Shown here in pieces: positions 5,675 through 13,572 of a stretch of 39,223 bases of DNA. The notes under the pieces are model-generated. The model was not told the origin of the DNA. It did no database searches and saw only the letters and a list, made by a program, of their open reading frames with translations. The stretch comes from Gammaproteobacteria bacterium (GTDB taxonomy: Bacteria > Pseudomonadota > Gammaproteobacteria > JABDBA01). Position numbers and translations under genes: made by a program. Location: positions 1 to 39,223 of the forward strand of contig JABDBA010000020.1 in the NCBI GenBank assembly GCA_013288885.1, written 5' to 3'. How positions within the stretch are numbered: the first letter of the stretch is position 1; each line of letters opens with the position of its first letter.

Positions 5675-6477
5675 GCTTCTGTTCCTTTACTTTTACCTTG
5701 TGCGTGGCCTTCAATAATAGCTGCAAAATCAGCCATCGATTCGCTTTGCACGATCATATAACGTGGTTGGGCCATCGCATTATCAGTTTTTTTCGTATTA
5801 CGCCCGTCAATACTGAAAGCCATCAGATAACCTGCTTTTGCCGCTTGTTGCTCTAAATAATCATCATAGATTCCATAAGGCCAAGCTAATAATGTCACTT
5901 GGATGCCTAATTTTTTCTCCAACCGCTCTTTTGATTTAACGAGTTGTATTTCTACCAGTTTTTGATATTCCTCTGGCGTAAGCTTTTTCTTTTCTTGTTT
6001 AAAATTGGGGTGCCAATAAGTATGCCCCTGAATATCAAATAATCCGGTCTGACGCATTTCTTGCAACTGTTCCCAAGTCAATGCGTAAGAAGCATTTGAA
6101 ATAGCCGAAGGATAAATGAATAAAGTCACCGGGTAATTATATTTGCGTATCACTGGGAACATATATTTGTAAACTGAATCACGGCCATCATCAGCGGTAA
6201 TCACTACCGATTTGGGCGGCGGTGGTGCACCTTTGCCGAGCAAGTAATCCACCAAGGTTTTAAGTGGGATGACGGTATAATGGTTGTCTTTAAGCCATTG
6301 CATTTGTGCGGCAAATTTCGCGGTGTTTATCGTCATGCTACCCGGCACTGTGGGGTCAAAGCGATGATAAACTAATACGGGAACGCTGACGGCTTGATCG
6401 TCCGCCAAAGCTTGTGTGCCCCAGCAGCAAACCACCAACAAAATAATTTTAGTCACTAATGATAGAATACGGCGCAT
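5671..6477 (-). CDS. Periplasmic polysaccharide deacetylase (NodB/PgaB-N type)
   Basis: 268 residues with a signal peptide (1-25, ending QALA) and a carbohydrate esterase 4 fold. Motif 1 is VVITADDG (Asp96, Asp97), motif 2 is QGHTYWHP (His152, His156) and motif 3 is AWPYG (198-202). This is the usual Asp-His-His metal site that removes N-acetyl groups from amino sugars. The opening PVLVYHRF...F..QM.WL is typical of PgaB/IcaB-like enzymes. AAGGAGG upstream of the ATG gives strong translation. It is first in a two-gene operon with the TIM-barrel hydrolase, so deacetylase and hydrolase, fused in PgaB, are separate here. PgaA, PgaC and PgaD are not nearby. Confidence 0.9.
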   Translation of the reverse strand: MRRILSLVTKIILLVVCCWGTQALADDQAVSVPVLVYHRFDPTVPGSMTINTAKFAAQMQWLKDNHYTVIPLKTLVDYLLGKGAPPPPKSVVITADDGRDSVYKYMFPVIRKYNYPVTLFIYPSAISNASYALTWEQLQEMRQTGLFDIQGHTYWHPNFKQEKKKLTPEEYQKLVEIQLVKSKERLEKKLGIQVTLLAWPYGIYDDYLEQQAAKAGYLMAFSIDGRNTKKTDNAMAQPRYMIVQSESMADFAAIIEGHAQGKSKGTEA

Positions 6478-6580
6478 GATTTAACACCCTCCTTGGTTTC
6501 CTAGTTAAAGTAACTCAGAGGGCATAGAATAGCCTATTATTTGGATTTGTAAATTGGTAATAGTAAAAATGTGCTGTTTG

Positions 6581-6619
6581 ATGTAACCAATATCACTAAA
6601 ATAGTGATTTTGGTTACAT
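6581..6619. repeat. Long hairpin after the permease gene
   Basis: ATGTAACCAATATCACTA (6581-6598) pairs with 6602-6619 with one mismatch around an AAA loop. It starts 2 nt beyond the stop of the LysP-like gene. No U-tract follows on the minus strand, so it is not a classic terminator; it may protect the 3' end of the operon mRNA or help Rho-dependent ending. Confidence 0.6.
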
Positions 6620-6621
6620 GA

Positions 6622-8148
6622 TCAAACCGCCATACCTACTATTTTACCACCGGCAGTGCCAATGGTTCTGGCAGGTTTAGAGTGCGTTAGCGCATCGGTA
6701 TCGCTCACAACCACCGGTGTTTCAGGTTCAAAAATCTGGGCTTTGGATAAATCGGTCAGTTTAGTTTTCTTAATCACTTTATAACCTACCCATACCCCGA
6801 CAAAAGCGATCAAGCCGATGTAGTTAGCAAAAAAGTTCAGCCAACTCCACTGAAAGGTAAACACTTGGCCGATGATCACCGCAACACATAACACAGCGGC
6901 TAACACCGGGCCTAACGGATAGAACTTGGCTTTAAAGGGTAAGTCTGCCAACTTATAACCTTGCAACAAATACGCTTTACGAAAACGATAATGGCTGACA
7001 GCAATACCCACCCATGCCACGAAACCTGATAACGCAGAAATATTTATCAACCAGGTAAAAATAACCCCTTCATGCCAAAACCAAGTCAGTAGCGATAACA
7101 TACCAAATAAAACAGTAATCAGCAGAGCACGAACGGGCACGCCTTGCCGACTCACTTTCGACAGACCTTTGGGAGCTTGGCCTTGTTTACTCATAAACCA
7201 AAGCGTTCGACTGGAGATGTACATGCTGGCATTACACGCCGATAAAACTGCAGTAATAATAATTAGATTAACCACGGATCCGGCAAATTTTAATCCCGCT
7301 TGACTGAACACCATGGTGAATGGACTCAACGCAATATTCGATGTCGATGCGTTAATTAAATTCGGGTTGGTATAAGGAACTAAAAAAGCGATCACAGAAA
7401 TAGCCAGAATATAAAAAATAATAATGCGCCGGAAAGTATTGCGGATCGCTCGTGGCACACTGGTTTTAGGATCTTTCACTTCACCGGCTGCTACACCGAC
7501 CAACTCCGTGCCTTGAAACGCAAACCCAACGACTAAGAAAGCACCGAGCATTCCTAACACACCGCCGTGAAAAGGTGCATCACCCACCGTCCAATTTTTA
7601 AAACCAACAGGGCCTGCATGACCGAGTAAACCAAAAATCATTAACGTACCAACAATAATAAAAATAATTACCGCGCTGACTTTGATAAATGAAAACCAAT
7701 ATTCCGTTTCACCATACACACGCACGTGGAAAAAATTAAGCCCCGCCATGAGTACCAGAAAAACCACGGCCCAGATGCCAATCGGCACATGTGGAAACCA
7801 ATATTGCATCAGAATAGAAGCCGCCGTCAGTTCAACCGGAATCGCACTTGCCCAATCATAAAAATAGTTATAACCCATGGCAAAACCAAACGCTGGGTCG
7901 ACGAAGCGACCTGAATAATCGCAGAAGGTCCCTGTCGTCGGCATCAACGCCGACATTTCGCCTAAACTGGTCATTAAAAAATAAACCACAACACCCATTA
8001 AGGCATAAGCCAGTACCGCACCGCCAGGCCCCGCACTCGCAATGGTAGCACCACTGGCGACAAAAAGACCGGTGCCAATAGAGCCGGCCAGGGCAATCAT
8101 CATAATATGTCGTGCACGAAGATCTCGATTTAGAACATTTTGACTCAT
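6622..8148 (-). CDS. lysP: LysP-type amino-acid permease
   Basis: A 508-residue APC-family transporter with about 12 membrane helices that imports a basic amino acid, probably L-lysine, with protons. The sequence closely follows E. coli LysP: LRARHIMMIALAGSIGTGLF at the first helix, GATIASAGPGG, YFLMTSLGEM, GFAFQGTELVGVAAGE in helix 6 and FVAWVGIAVSHYRFRKAYLLQG near the end. The ATG at 8148 is chosen over a TTG at 8169 because AGGAG lies 6 nt upstream and LysP-like alignment starts here. The C-terminal ~40 residues (TPVVVSDTDALTHSKPART...) are longer than in E. coli. Last gene of an operon with a LysO exporter and a dioxygenase; import and export of related amino acids from one transcript is unusual. 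Confidence 0.88.
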   Translation of the reverse strand: MSQNVLNRDLRARHIMMIALAGSIGTGLFVASGATIASAGPGGAVLAYALMGVVVYFLMTSLGEMSALMPTTGTFCDYSGRFVDPAFGFAMGYNYFYDWASAIPVELTAASILMQYWFPHVPIGIWAVVFLVLMAGLNFFHVRVYGETEYWFSFIKVSAVIIFIIVGTLMIFGLLGHAGPVGFKNWTVGDAPFHGGVLGMLGAFLVVGFAFQGTELVGVAAGEVKDPKTSVPRAIRNTFRRIIIFYILAISVIAFLVPYTNPNLINASTSNIALSPFTMVFSQAGLKFAGSVVNLIIITAVLSACNASMYISSRTLWFMSKQGQAPKGLSKVSRQGVPVRALLITVLFGMLSLLTWFWHEGVIFTWLINISALSGFVAWVGIAVSHYRFRKAYLLQGYKLADLPFKAKFYPLGPVLAAVLCVAVIIGQVFTFQWSWLNFFANYIGLIAFVGVWVGYKVIKKTKLTDLSKAQIFEPETPVVVSDTDALTHSKPARTIGTAGGKIVGMAV

Positions 8149-8189
8149 GGTTAGCTCCTGTTTACTCAAGATACATTATTATTAACATA

Positions 8190-9098
8190 CTATACAGTCC
8201 ACATCAAAGGAAGCAGAATGGGCACTAAAATGGTAAGAATCATTCCACTTGTCACTGCAATTGGAACAACTTCATCACCTAAATTCACTTTAATAATAGG
8301 TAAAGTAAAATCAAGTGCGGTTGCTCCGCTATAACCAATCATAGGTAGTGGTGTTTGTCTGCCTAATATTGGAATGAGAATAATCGCAACAATTTCACGA
8401 GTAAAATCGATAAAAAATGATGCCGTCCCAATTTGATGATTAATCAATTGACCCGATAAAATACCTGATAACGTATACCAACCAAAACCCGATGATAATA
8501 CTAAACCCGTATGAATATCTAAGTGTAACCACTTGGCAGCAACAACCCCTGCGGCCATAGAGCTTATCAAAATAAGGGCCGCGATGGCGATTCCTATTTT
8601 ATTTGAAAATATTTGTTTGATTGAAACATTTTGCGCTCTGAGTTGATAACCAATAATAAACAGAATTATTAAAAGAATGACGTTAATAATATCGTTGATA
8701 TAAACTAACTTCCAATTAAATAGCGCACCCGCTGTAATTCCGATAAGAAGGTAAAGCAAATATTTTCCACTTTCAAATATATATTTTGAAAATAAAATAT
8801 ATGACTTAGAATGATTTAATAAATTTTGATATGAGATATGTTTTAATCTCATATAAACATAGACAGTGATAAAATTAAATAAGAACAATGTTGTTGTAAA
8901 AACGACTACTATTTCAAATAACTGCAATAACTCATTGAAAATATGGGCAGAGCTACTTCCAAATTCATACCCCATAATTACCAAGATTAATAACACAGAA
9001 AATCTTAAAAACCGATTCATCATTATCGAGGTAACAGATATTTTCTTGCAAAAATATCCAGCGAATAAAGCGATAAGAATACAAAGTAGCTGTGCCAT
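8190..9098 (-). CDS. lysO: LysO-type lysine exporter
   Basis: A 302-residue inner-membrane protein of the LysO (YbjE, DUF340) family, with about 8-10 helices; the family exports L-lysine and its toxic analogues. The signature C-terminal half is intact: SGFGWYTLSG, then GTASFFIDFTREIVAIILIP, GATALDFTLPII and a final IAVTSGMILTILVPILLPL. The start is 4 nt after the stop of the dioxygenase gene with only a weak ribosome-binding site, so translation is probably coupled. In this context it may export the hydroxylated product of the upstream enzyme as well as, or instead of, lysine. Confidence 0.88.
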   Translation of the reverse strand: MAQLLCILIALFAGYFCKKISVTSIMMNRFLRFSVLLILVIMGYEFGSSSAHIFNELLQLFEIVVVFTTTLFLFNFITVYVYMRLKHISYQNLLNHSKSYILFSKYIFESGKYLLYLLIGITAGALFNWKLVYINDIINVILLIILFIIGYQLRAQNVSIKQIFSNKIGIAIAALILISSMAAGVVAAKWLHLDIHTGLVLSSGFGWYTLSGILSGQLINHQIGTASFFIDFTREIVAIILIPILGRQTPLPMIGYSGATALDFTLPIIKVNLGDEVVPIAVTSGMILTILVPILLPLMWTV

Positions 9099-9102
9099 AA
9101 AA

Positions 9103-9870
9103 TTATTTAATCCACTGGTGCATCAATGAAAAATCGATTAAAACGATTTCTCTGTAGCCCTGCTGCAATTCTTTATCATCAAGTTCAATGGGTGAAACGT
9201 AATGACTGACCATCTCATCACAAACGGCATAAGACTCAAAAGGTTCATACATTTCAAATTCTTCCATAATATCACATCTATCAACCTGTTCTAATTTATG
9301 ATTAGCCCATTCGGGTTTAGAAATATAGTTAGTGCCGCCCCTAACATTGACCCTATTAAACAAATGAGCAAATGTGAAAGCTTCGCCATCTTGATGCACA
9401 AGGTTGGGCGAAGAAAATGCCACCTGTGATTTATCAAGCACAGCTAATTTAACAAAATGGACTCCCACATAGATAGGCAAACTACTATAAGCGGGATCCC
9501 AAAATGTGAGGTCATAATCATGTAAAATGATGTTATTAAGCAGTGTGCTATTTTTTACAGTGGGGTCAATCGGTGTAAAGTAGCGAATCGCATCTTTATG
9601 TTCGGGGTTAAAATTACCTTGCCAATAAGAAGATGACAGATTCCCATCTTTCTGCTGTGGGGGGATCCAAGAAAGCTTTCTTTCCCACGGAAATAGAATC
9701 AAATTTGAATAAGCCCTAAATCTATTATTGGTAATGCTGGTATAAGGATCTTTGTCTAATGAAGCAAAATTTTTCTTCATGGCCCCTAATTCAACGGTTG
9801 CATTATCCGATAATTCGTATGGATTAATTTTATCTTTAAAATAACCTTGTTTTTTGAAGATATCTTTCAT
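9103..9870 (-). CDS. 2OG-Fe(II) dioxygenase, probable free amino-acid hydroxylase
   Basis: 255 residues matching the 2OG-Fe dioxygenase family PF10014, whose studied members hydroxylate free aliphatic amino acids (for example the isoleucine 4-hydroxylase of Bacillus thuringiensis). The iron site is visible as His159-x-Asp161 in LVHQDGEAFTFAHLFNR and the distal His223 in SHYVSPIEL; Arg240 in YREIVLIDF is placed to bind 2-oxoglutarate. NRVNVRGGTNYI is a further family hallmark. No signal peptide, so it acts in the cytosol. The start is supported by GAGGAG 7 nt upstream. It leads an operon with LysO and LysP, which makes a basic amino acid such as lysine a reasonable substrate guess; this is inference. 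Confidence 0.85.
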   Translation of the reverse strand: MKDIFKKQGYFKDKINPYELSDNATVELGAMKKNFASLDKDPYTSITNNRFRAYSNLILFPWERKLSWIPPQQKDGNLSSSYWQGNFNPEHKDAIRYFTPIDPTVKNSTLLNNIILHDYDLTFWDPAYSSLPIYVGVHFVKLAVLDKSQVAFSSPNLVHQDGEAFTFAHLFNRVNVRGGTNYISKPEWANHKLEQVDRCDIMEEFEMYEPFESYAVCDEMVSHYVSPIELDDKELQQGYREIVLIDFSLMHQWIK

Positions 9871-9917
9871 GCTTTTCTCCTCGCTGTTACTGTGGGTGGG
9901 AACTCATAACCTCAGCA

Positions 9918-9946
9918 ACAATAGCTAAAAAAATTCAACTTGTCAA
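9918..9946 (-). promoter_or_regulatory. Strong sigma70 promoter of the dioxygenase-lysO-lysP operon
   Basis: A perfect TTGACA (9941-9946), 17-nt spacer and TATTGT (9918-9923) on the minus strand, about 45 nt upstream of the ATG at 9870. The -35 box is part of the palindrome at 9942-9970. Confidence 0.75.
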
Positions 9947-9970
9947 ATAAACTTGAATATTTTATTTGAC
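9942..9970. promoter_or_regulatory. Candidate operator over the -35 box
   Basis: GTCAAATAAA (9942-9951) and TTTATTTGAC (9961-9970) are perfect 10-bp inverted arms around a 9-nt spacer. One arm contains most of the TTGACA -35 box of the operon and the other contains TTGAC pointing the opposite way, toward the lipoprotein gene. A dimeric regulator bound here could repress the operon or govern both directions. The regulator is unknown. Confidence 0.6.
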
Positions 9971-10055
9971 TTTTTGTTATTTAGTTCAATTATTGTACTA
10001 ATATAAAAATTCATAAAAGATTGAAAACTTGACCCTCCCGCCTATTTCAAGTTAA

Positions 10056-10421
10056 ATGGCCAGCATGAAAAACCTGAGAAAATTACTACTTTTATTACTC
10101 CCACTGGCTGCTCTCGCGGGGTGTGCCAGCGTTGCTGATCGGCAAATGACTTGTGAAGAAAAATACAGTTATTTCCCTGATATGGTGACGTGTTTGAAAG
10201 AAGATCTCGATGATAATTTTACTTATCATTATGGCCGCAAGAGGCAGTTAACTCAAATTTATTTGGCCTACGCAGATAGGTTAGCGGAAGAAGTGAAAAA
10301 CAATCAAATCTCAGAGGCAACTGCGCGCCAATATCTGGCTGAACTCTATTTTCGGTTGAACCATTGGACACAATGGCAAGTCGTTAATGATCCCCCGCCT
10401 GCGGCAAAACCATCGGCATAG
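10056..10421 (+). CDS. Small lipoprotein
   Basis: 121 residues with a lipoprotein signal peptide: basic NLRK, a Leu-rich core and the lipobox LAGC with Cys23. Ala at +2 suggests outer-membrane sorting. The mature part is short, charged and mostly helical (LTQIYLAYADRLAEEVKNNQ), with two further cysteines (CEEK, CLKED) that might form a disulphide. The family is not recognised. An ATG at 10065 is an equally good start. It shares its upstream region with the divergent amino-acid operon, and its last 38 nt overlap the convergent membrane-protein gene. Confidence 0.72.
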   Translation: MASMKNLRKLLLLLLPLAALAGCASVADRQMTCEEKYSYFPDMVTCLKEDLDDNFTYHYGRKRQLTQIYLAYADRLAEEVKNNQISEATARQYLAELYFRLNHWTQWQVVNDPPPAAKPSA

Positions 10422-11220
10422 ATGCGGCTTCTGCTGTTTTGAAGTGATTAGTACCCACAATTGCCAGCCATAAAGGAATAACCAGTTTCCATATCAAGAA
10501 AAAAATAATCGCCCCAATCATAATGATAAAATTAAAGTTAATTGGGTTGCGGGTAATAAAATCATGGCCAAATAACGCAGCAACTGAAGTCATAAAACTC
10601 GACACTTGCAAAATACTCAGATAAAGAATGGGATATTTTCCTGGTTTTTTGATCAGCCAAATCACACCAATCACTATTAAAATAGCAAAAGTTACGATGG
10701 GCACTATATCGGTCAATGTTAATAAATCGTAATAGCGCACAATCTTGGTTAACTGCCAGCCTGCATCGGCAAAATAAATCGCTGCCGCAGGAACCAGAAA
10801 ACTGCGCGGGCCTTTGACACATTTACCAACGATCAAACCAAATAAAACAACCAACAAAGCCGGGAAAACAAAATGCGTTCCTACCGTTCCTATCAGCACT
10901 GCCCCCACCCAACAAAATAAAGCTGTCCAAATGGTAAACTTAGCTTCAGCTTTAGTAAAAGGAGCAATGTTACCAGGCTGAGATCTTGTTAAAATTCTGC
11001 TCATCCAATACTGATGCCCGATCAAACTAATTTGCGAGAGTATAATTACAATAGCGATAGCATATAATTCGAGCGGCCACGTGCGGATGTAAAAACTGAA
11101 AGCCAATATCAGCAGTAAAACCACAAAAATAATAATTCGGACTTTTTGGTTGGTGAGAACAGAAGGGAATTTTATGCCCAACCATGGCAATAAAAGTAAA
11201 AGTACAATAACAGGCAGCAT
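10384..11220 (-). CDS. Polytopic membrane protein of unknown function
   Basis: 278 residues with about eight predicted membrane helices and short loops, for example LLLLLPWLGI (1-16), IIIFVVLLLILAFSFYI, ALFCWVGAVLIGTVG, IVPIVTFAILIVIGVIWLI and IIMIGAIIFFLIWKLVIPLWL. I recognise no family signature. AAGGAA lies 9 nt before the ATG. The 3' end overlaps the convergent lipoprotein gene by 38 bp, so simultaneous transcription would produce complementary RNA tails. The promoter must lie in or near the long inverted repeat at 11239-11333, shared with the divergent SulP gene. Confidence 0.68.
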   Translation of the reverse strand: MLPVIVLLLLLPWLGIKFPSVLTNQKVRIIIFVVLLLILAFSFYIRTWPLELYAIAIVIILSQISLIGHQYWMSRILTRSQPGNIAPFTKAEAKFTIWTALFCWVGAVLIGTVGTHFVFPALLVVLFGLIVGKCVKGPRSFLVPAAAIYFADAGWQLTKIVRYYDLLTLTDIVPIVTFAILIVIGVIWLIKKPGKYPILYLSILQVSSFMTSVAALFGHDFITRNPINFNFIIMIGAIIFFLIWKLVIPLWLAIVGTNHFKTAEAASMPMVLPQAGDH

Positions 11221-11238
11221 GAGTTAGTTCCTTGTTAG

Positions 11239-11333
11239 AAATGAGGGGTCAGATCTTGACTTGCTACATGATATTACCAATACTCTAGATAGATCAACTA
11301 ACATGTAGCAAGTCAAGATCTGACCCCTCATTT
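11239..11333. repeat. REP-like inverted pair between divergent genes
   Basis: Two perfect 32-bp arms (11239-11270 and 11302-11333) point toward each other around a 31-nt spacer. Each arm carries the core GGGGTCAGATCTTGACTTG, a type of sequence I associate with REP elements mobilised by RAYT (Y1) transposases; no such transposase is in the window. It fills nearly the whole gap between the membrane protein and SulP genes, and the SulP ribosome-binding site (AGGAG, 11339-11343) begins just outside it. Confidence 0.85.
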
Positions 11334-11349
11334 TAACAGGAGTTGCTAG

Positions 11350-13524
11350 ATGAAATACTTGGCTAGATACGGGAATGTCAATAACCTCATCGCAGGGGCA
11401 TTATCAGGGCTATTGATCGTCATCAATGCACTGGCATTTGCGGCTTTAATCTTTAGAGGCCCATTGGCGCCCTATTTTTCGATGGGCTTTAGTTGTGTGC
11501 TGATGGGTGCTTGCATTGTCAACCTGTGCACTGCCAGCTTCAGCGCTTTTCGCTTTGGCATTGCCCGTCCCGAACCGGCCATTGGCGCTATTTTCGCGGT
11601 TATTTTTGCGAGCATTGCCAGTTACAATTTAACCGGCCCGGTGCTGTTCTCAACTCTATTTGCCATCCTCGCCATCACCTCTGCCATGGTGGGCGTCGTC
11701 ATGTTGCTGTTGGGTAATTTCCGTTTAGGGCAAGTCGCGCGATTTTTACCCTACCCTGTTTTAGGCGGCATTATAGCGGGCACGGCGTGGTTAATTATCA
11801 AAGCCAGCTTCCCTTTAATCGTCACTAGTTACTATAGTCTTATCCATTTCAGCGACTACATCTCTTTATTACCTACGCTTTCTGGAATTGCGTTTATTAT
11901 CTTGCTCTTTGTCATTCGCGCCGATGTTTCACGGCCCTTATTATTACCAGTCGCTCTCTTGGCAGCGACGTTAATTATTAATTTGCTACTCAAATTTAAT
12001 CATGTTTCAGCTGCCGAAGCCGTACAAATCGGTTGGCTGTTCCCTACTATCACGGCCGCTTTCCCGATCCAAGCCACTGATGTAACACATCTATTACAAA
12101 TTAATTGGGATGTCATTATTTATCACATCGGTCTTTTATTAAGCTTGGCAGCTACCATGATCCTGCTATTATTATTTAATGTCACCGCCTTAGAAACCTC
12201 GGTAAAAAACAAAGCCGACTTGGATCATGAACTCAAAATTTGCGGATTAGGCAATTTGGTGTCAGGCATGTTTGGTGGCACTGTCGCTCATTTATCATTT
12301 GCTGGCACACTCATTAATAAACATCTAGGAGCTACCCAACGTTTTTCTGGCATTATCGCGAGTGTTATTGGTTTGGTGGTGTTATTAATTTATCCTAATT
12401 TAATTAGCTATTTACCTAAACCTATTATTGGTGGTTTTCTATTTTATATCGCCATTAAATTATTGTTGGAATGGCTCTATCATGGCTGGCAAAAACTGCC
12501 TTACGTCGATTATCTGATTGTTATTGCCATTTTACTCACCATTGGTTTGTGGGGATTTTTACCAGGAATCATTGTCGGTGTTACCATCGCGTGTATTGTT
12601 TATATTATCCGCTCTGCGGGCGCAGATACGGTTAAATATATGTTGACCGGCGAAAATTATCGCAGCAATGTCATCAGACCGATCCACGAATTAGCATGGT
12701 TGACGCAAAAAGGTAAGTCAATTCAAATCATTAAATTAAATAGTTATCTTTTTTTCGGCAGTGTTAAACGTTTAGTGGATAAGGTTATTCGCTTAATTGA
12801 AGATGACGCTAAAAAAGAAATTCGCTTTTTAGTTTTTGATTTTCAGTTAGTGACGGGTGTTGATTCTTCGGTAAGTTTTGGCTTTATTCGTTTGTTGCAA
12901 TATGTTGAGGAAACAAAACAAAAAATTATTTTTACAAATTTGTCGAGTGATTTAATTAAACAATTTAAACAGCAAGATGTTCTCAACGATGATAACCAAA
13001 TCATTCTTTTTTCTGACCTTGATCAGGGTATGGAGTGGTGTGAAAATCTTTTGCTTAAAGATATACCAGCTTCGATGAAGCCACTGACGGCATCTATTTC
13101 GAGCAGCTTGACCCAGATCATTCCCGATGAAGAACAACGAAAATCTTTTGTGAAACACCTCACGCGCATGGAAGTACCAGCGAATACGTCTTTATTTAAG
13201 CAGGGCGATTATGTTGATAGTTTATATTTTATTGAATCAGGCGAGATCTCTATTTTATTAGAAACGAAAGATTCCACCCTGCGCTTGTCAAAAAGTGGCG
13301 CTGGCACGATTGTGGGGGAAATTGGTTTTTATTTACATACACCACGCACCGCGACCGTACATACTGAAACCGATTGCATTATTTACGTGTTAACGGAAAA
13401 AGCCTTGTTCGATCTCGAAAAGTTTTACCCTGAAATCGCCTTAAATTTTCACAAGAGCATCGTCTACGTTTTAGCCCGCCGCGTAATCCAGACCAACTCC
13501 GCCCTCAAACAATTATCGCAGTGA
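11350..13524 (+). CDS. SulP anion transporter with STAS and cNMP-binding domains
   Basis: 724 residues. About residues 1-425 form the SulP/SLC26 membrane domain (around 14 helices) that moves anions such as sulphate or bicarbonate. About 440-570 is a STAS domain whose FQLVTGVDSSVSFGF includes the conserved GVDSS loop. About 590-720 is a cyclic-nucleotide-binding domain: LFKQGDYVDSLYFIESGEIS, then the phosphate-binding cassette VGEIGFYLHTPRTATV with Glu657 and Arg666, the residues that hold the ribose and phosphate. Retention of both suggests real cAMP or cGMP binding and hence second-messenger control of transport. AGGAG lies 6-7 nt before the ATG. The substrate cannot be told from sequence. 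The CHASE2 cyclase gene 1.4 kb away is a plausible cAMP source. Confidence 0.9.
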   Translation: MKYLARYGNVNNLIAGALSGLLIVINALAFAALIFRGPLAPYFSMGFSCVLMGACIVNLCTASFSAFRFGIARPEPAIGAIFAVIFASIASYNLTGPVLFSTLFAILAITSAMVGVVMLLLGNFRLGQVARFLPYPVLGGIIAGTAWLIIKASFPLIVTSYYSLIHFSDYISLLPTLSGIAFIILLFVIRADVSRPLLLPVALLAATLIINLLLKFNHVSAAEAVQIGWLFPTITAAFPIQATDVTHLLQINWDVIIYHIGLLLSLAATMILLLLFNVTALETSVKNKADLDHELKICGLGNLVSGMFGGTVAHLSFAGTLINKHLGATQRFSGIIASVIGLVVLLIYPNLISYLPKPIIGGFLFYIAIKLLLEWLYHGWQKLPYVDYLIVIAILLTIGLWGFLPGIIVGVTIACIVYIIRSAGADTVKYMLTGENYRSNVIRPIHELAWLTQKGKSIQIIKLNSYLFFGSVKRLVDKVIRLIEDDAKKEIRFLVFDFQLVTGVDSSVSFGFIRLLQYVEETKQKIIFTNLSSDLIKQFKQQDVLNDDNQIILFSDLDQGMEWCENLLLKDIPASMKPLTASISSSLTQIIPDEEQRKSFVKHLTRMEVPANTSLFKQGDYVDSLYFIESGEISILLETKDSTLRLSKSGAGTIVGEIGFYLHTPRTATVHTETDCIIYVLTEKALFDLEKFYPEIALNFHKSIVYVLARRVIQTNSALKQLSQ

Positions 13525-13572
13525 TGCTCGGAATAACTTCCACGCTCAATCGGCTTGCCTGATGTCATATCA

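Noticed and set aside
9871..10055. Lysine riboswitch (L-box) ahead of the LysO/LysP operon
   Set aside because: The leader from the predicted start to the ATG is only about 40 nt, too short for an L-box, and no such fold is visible.
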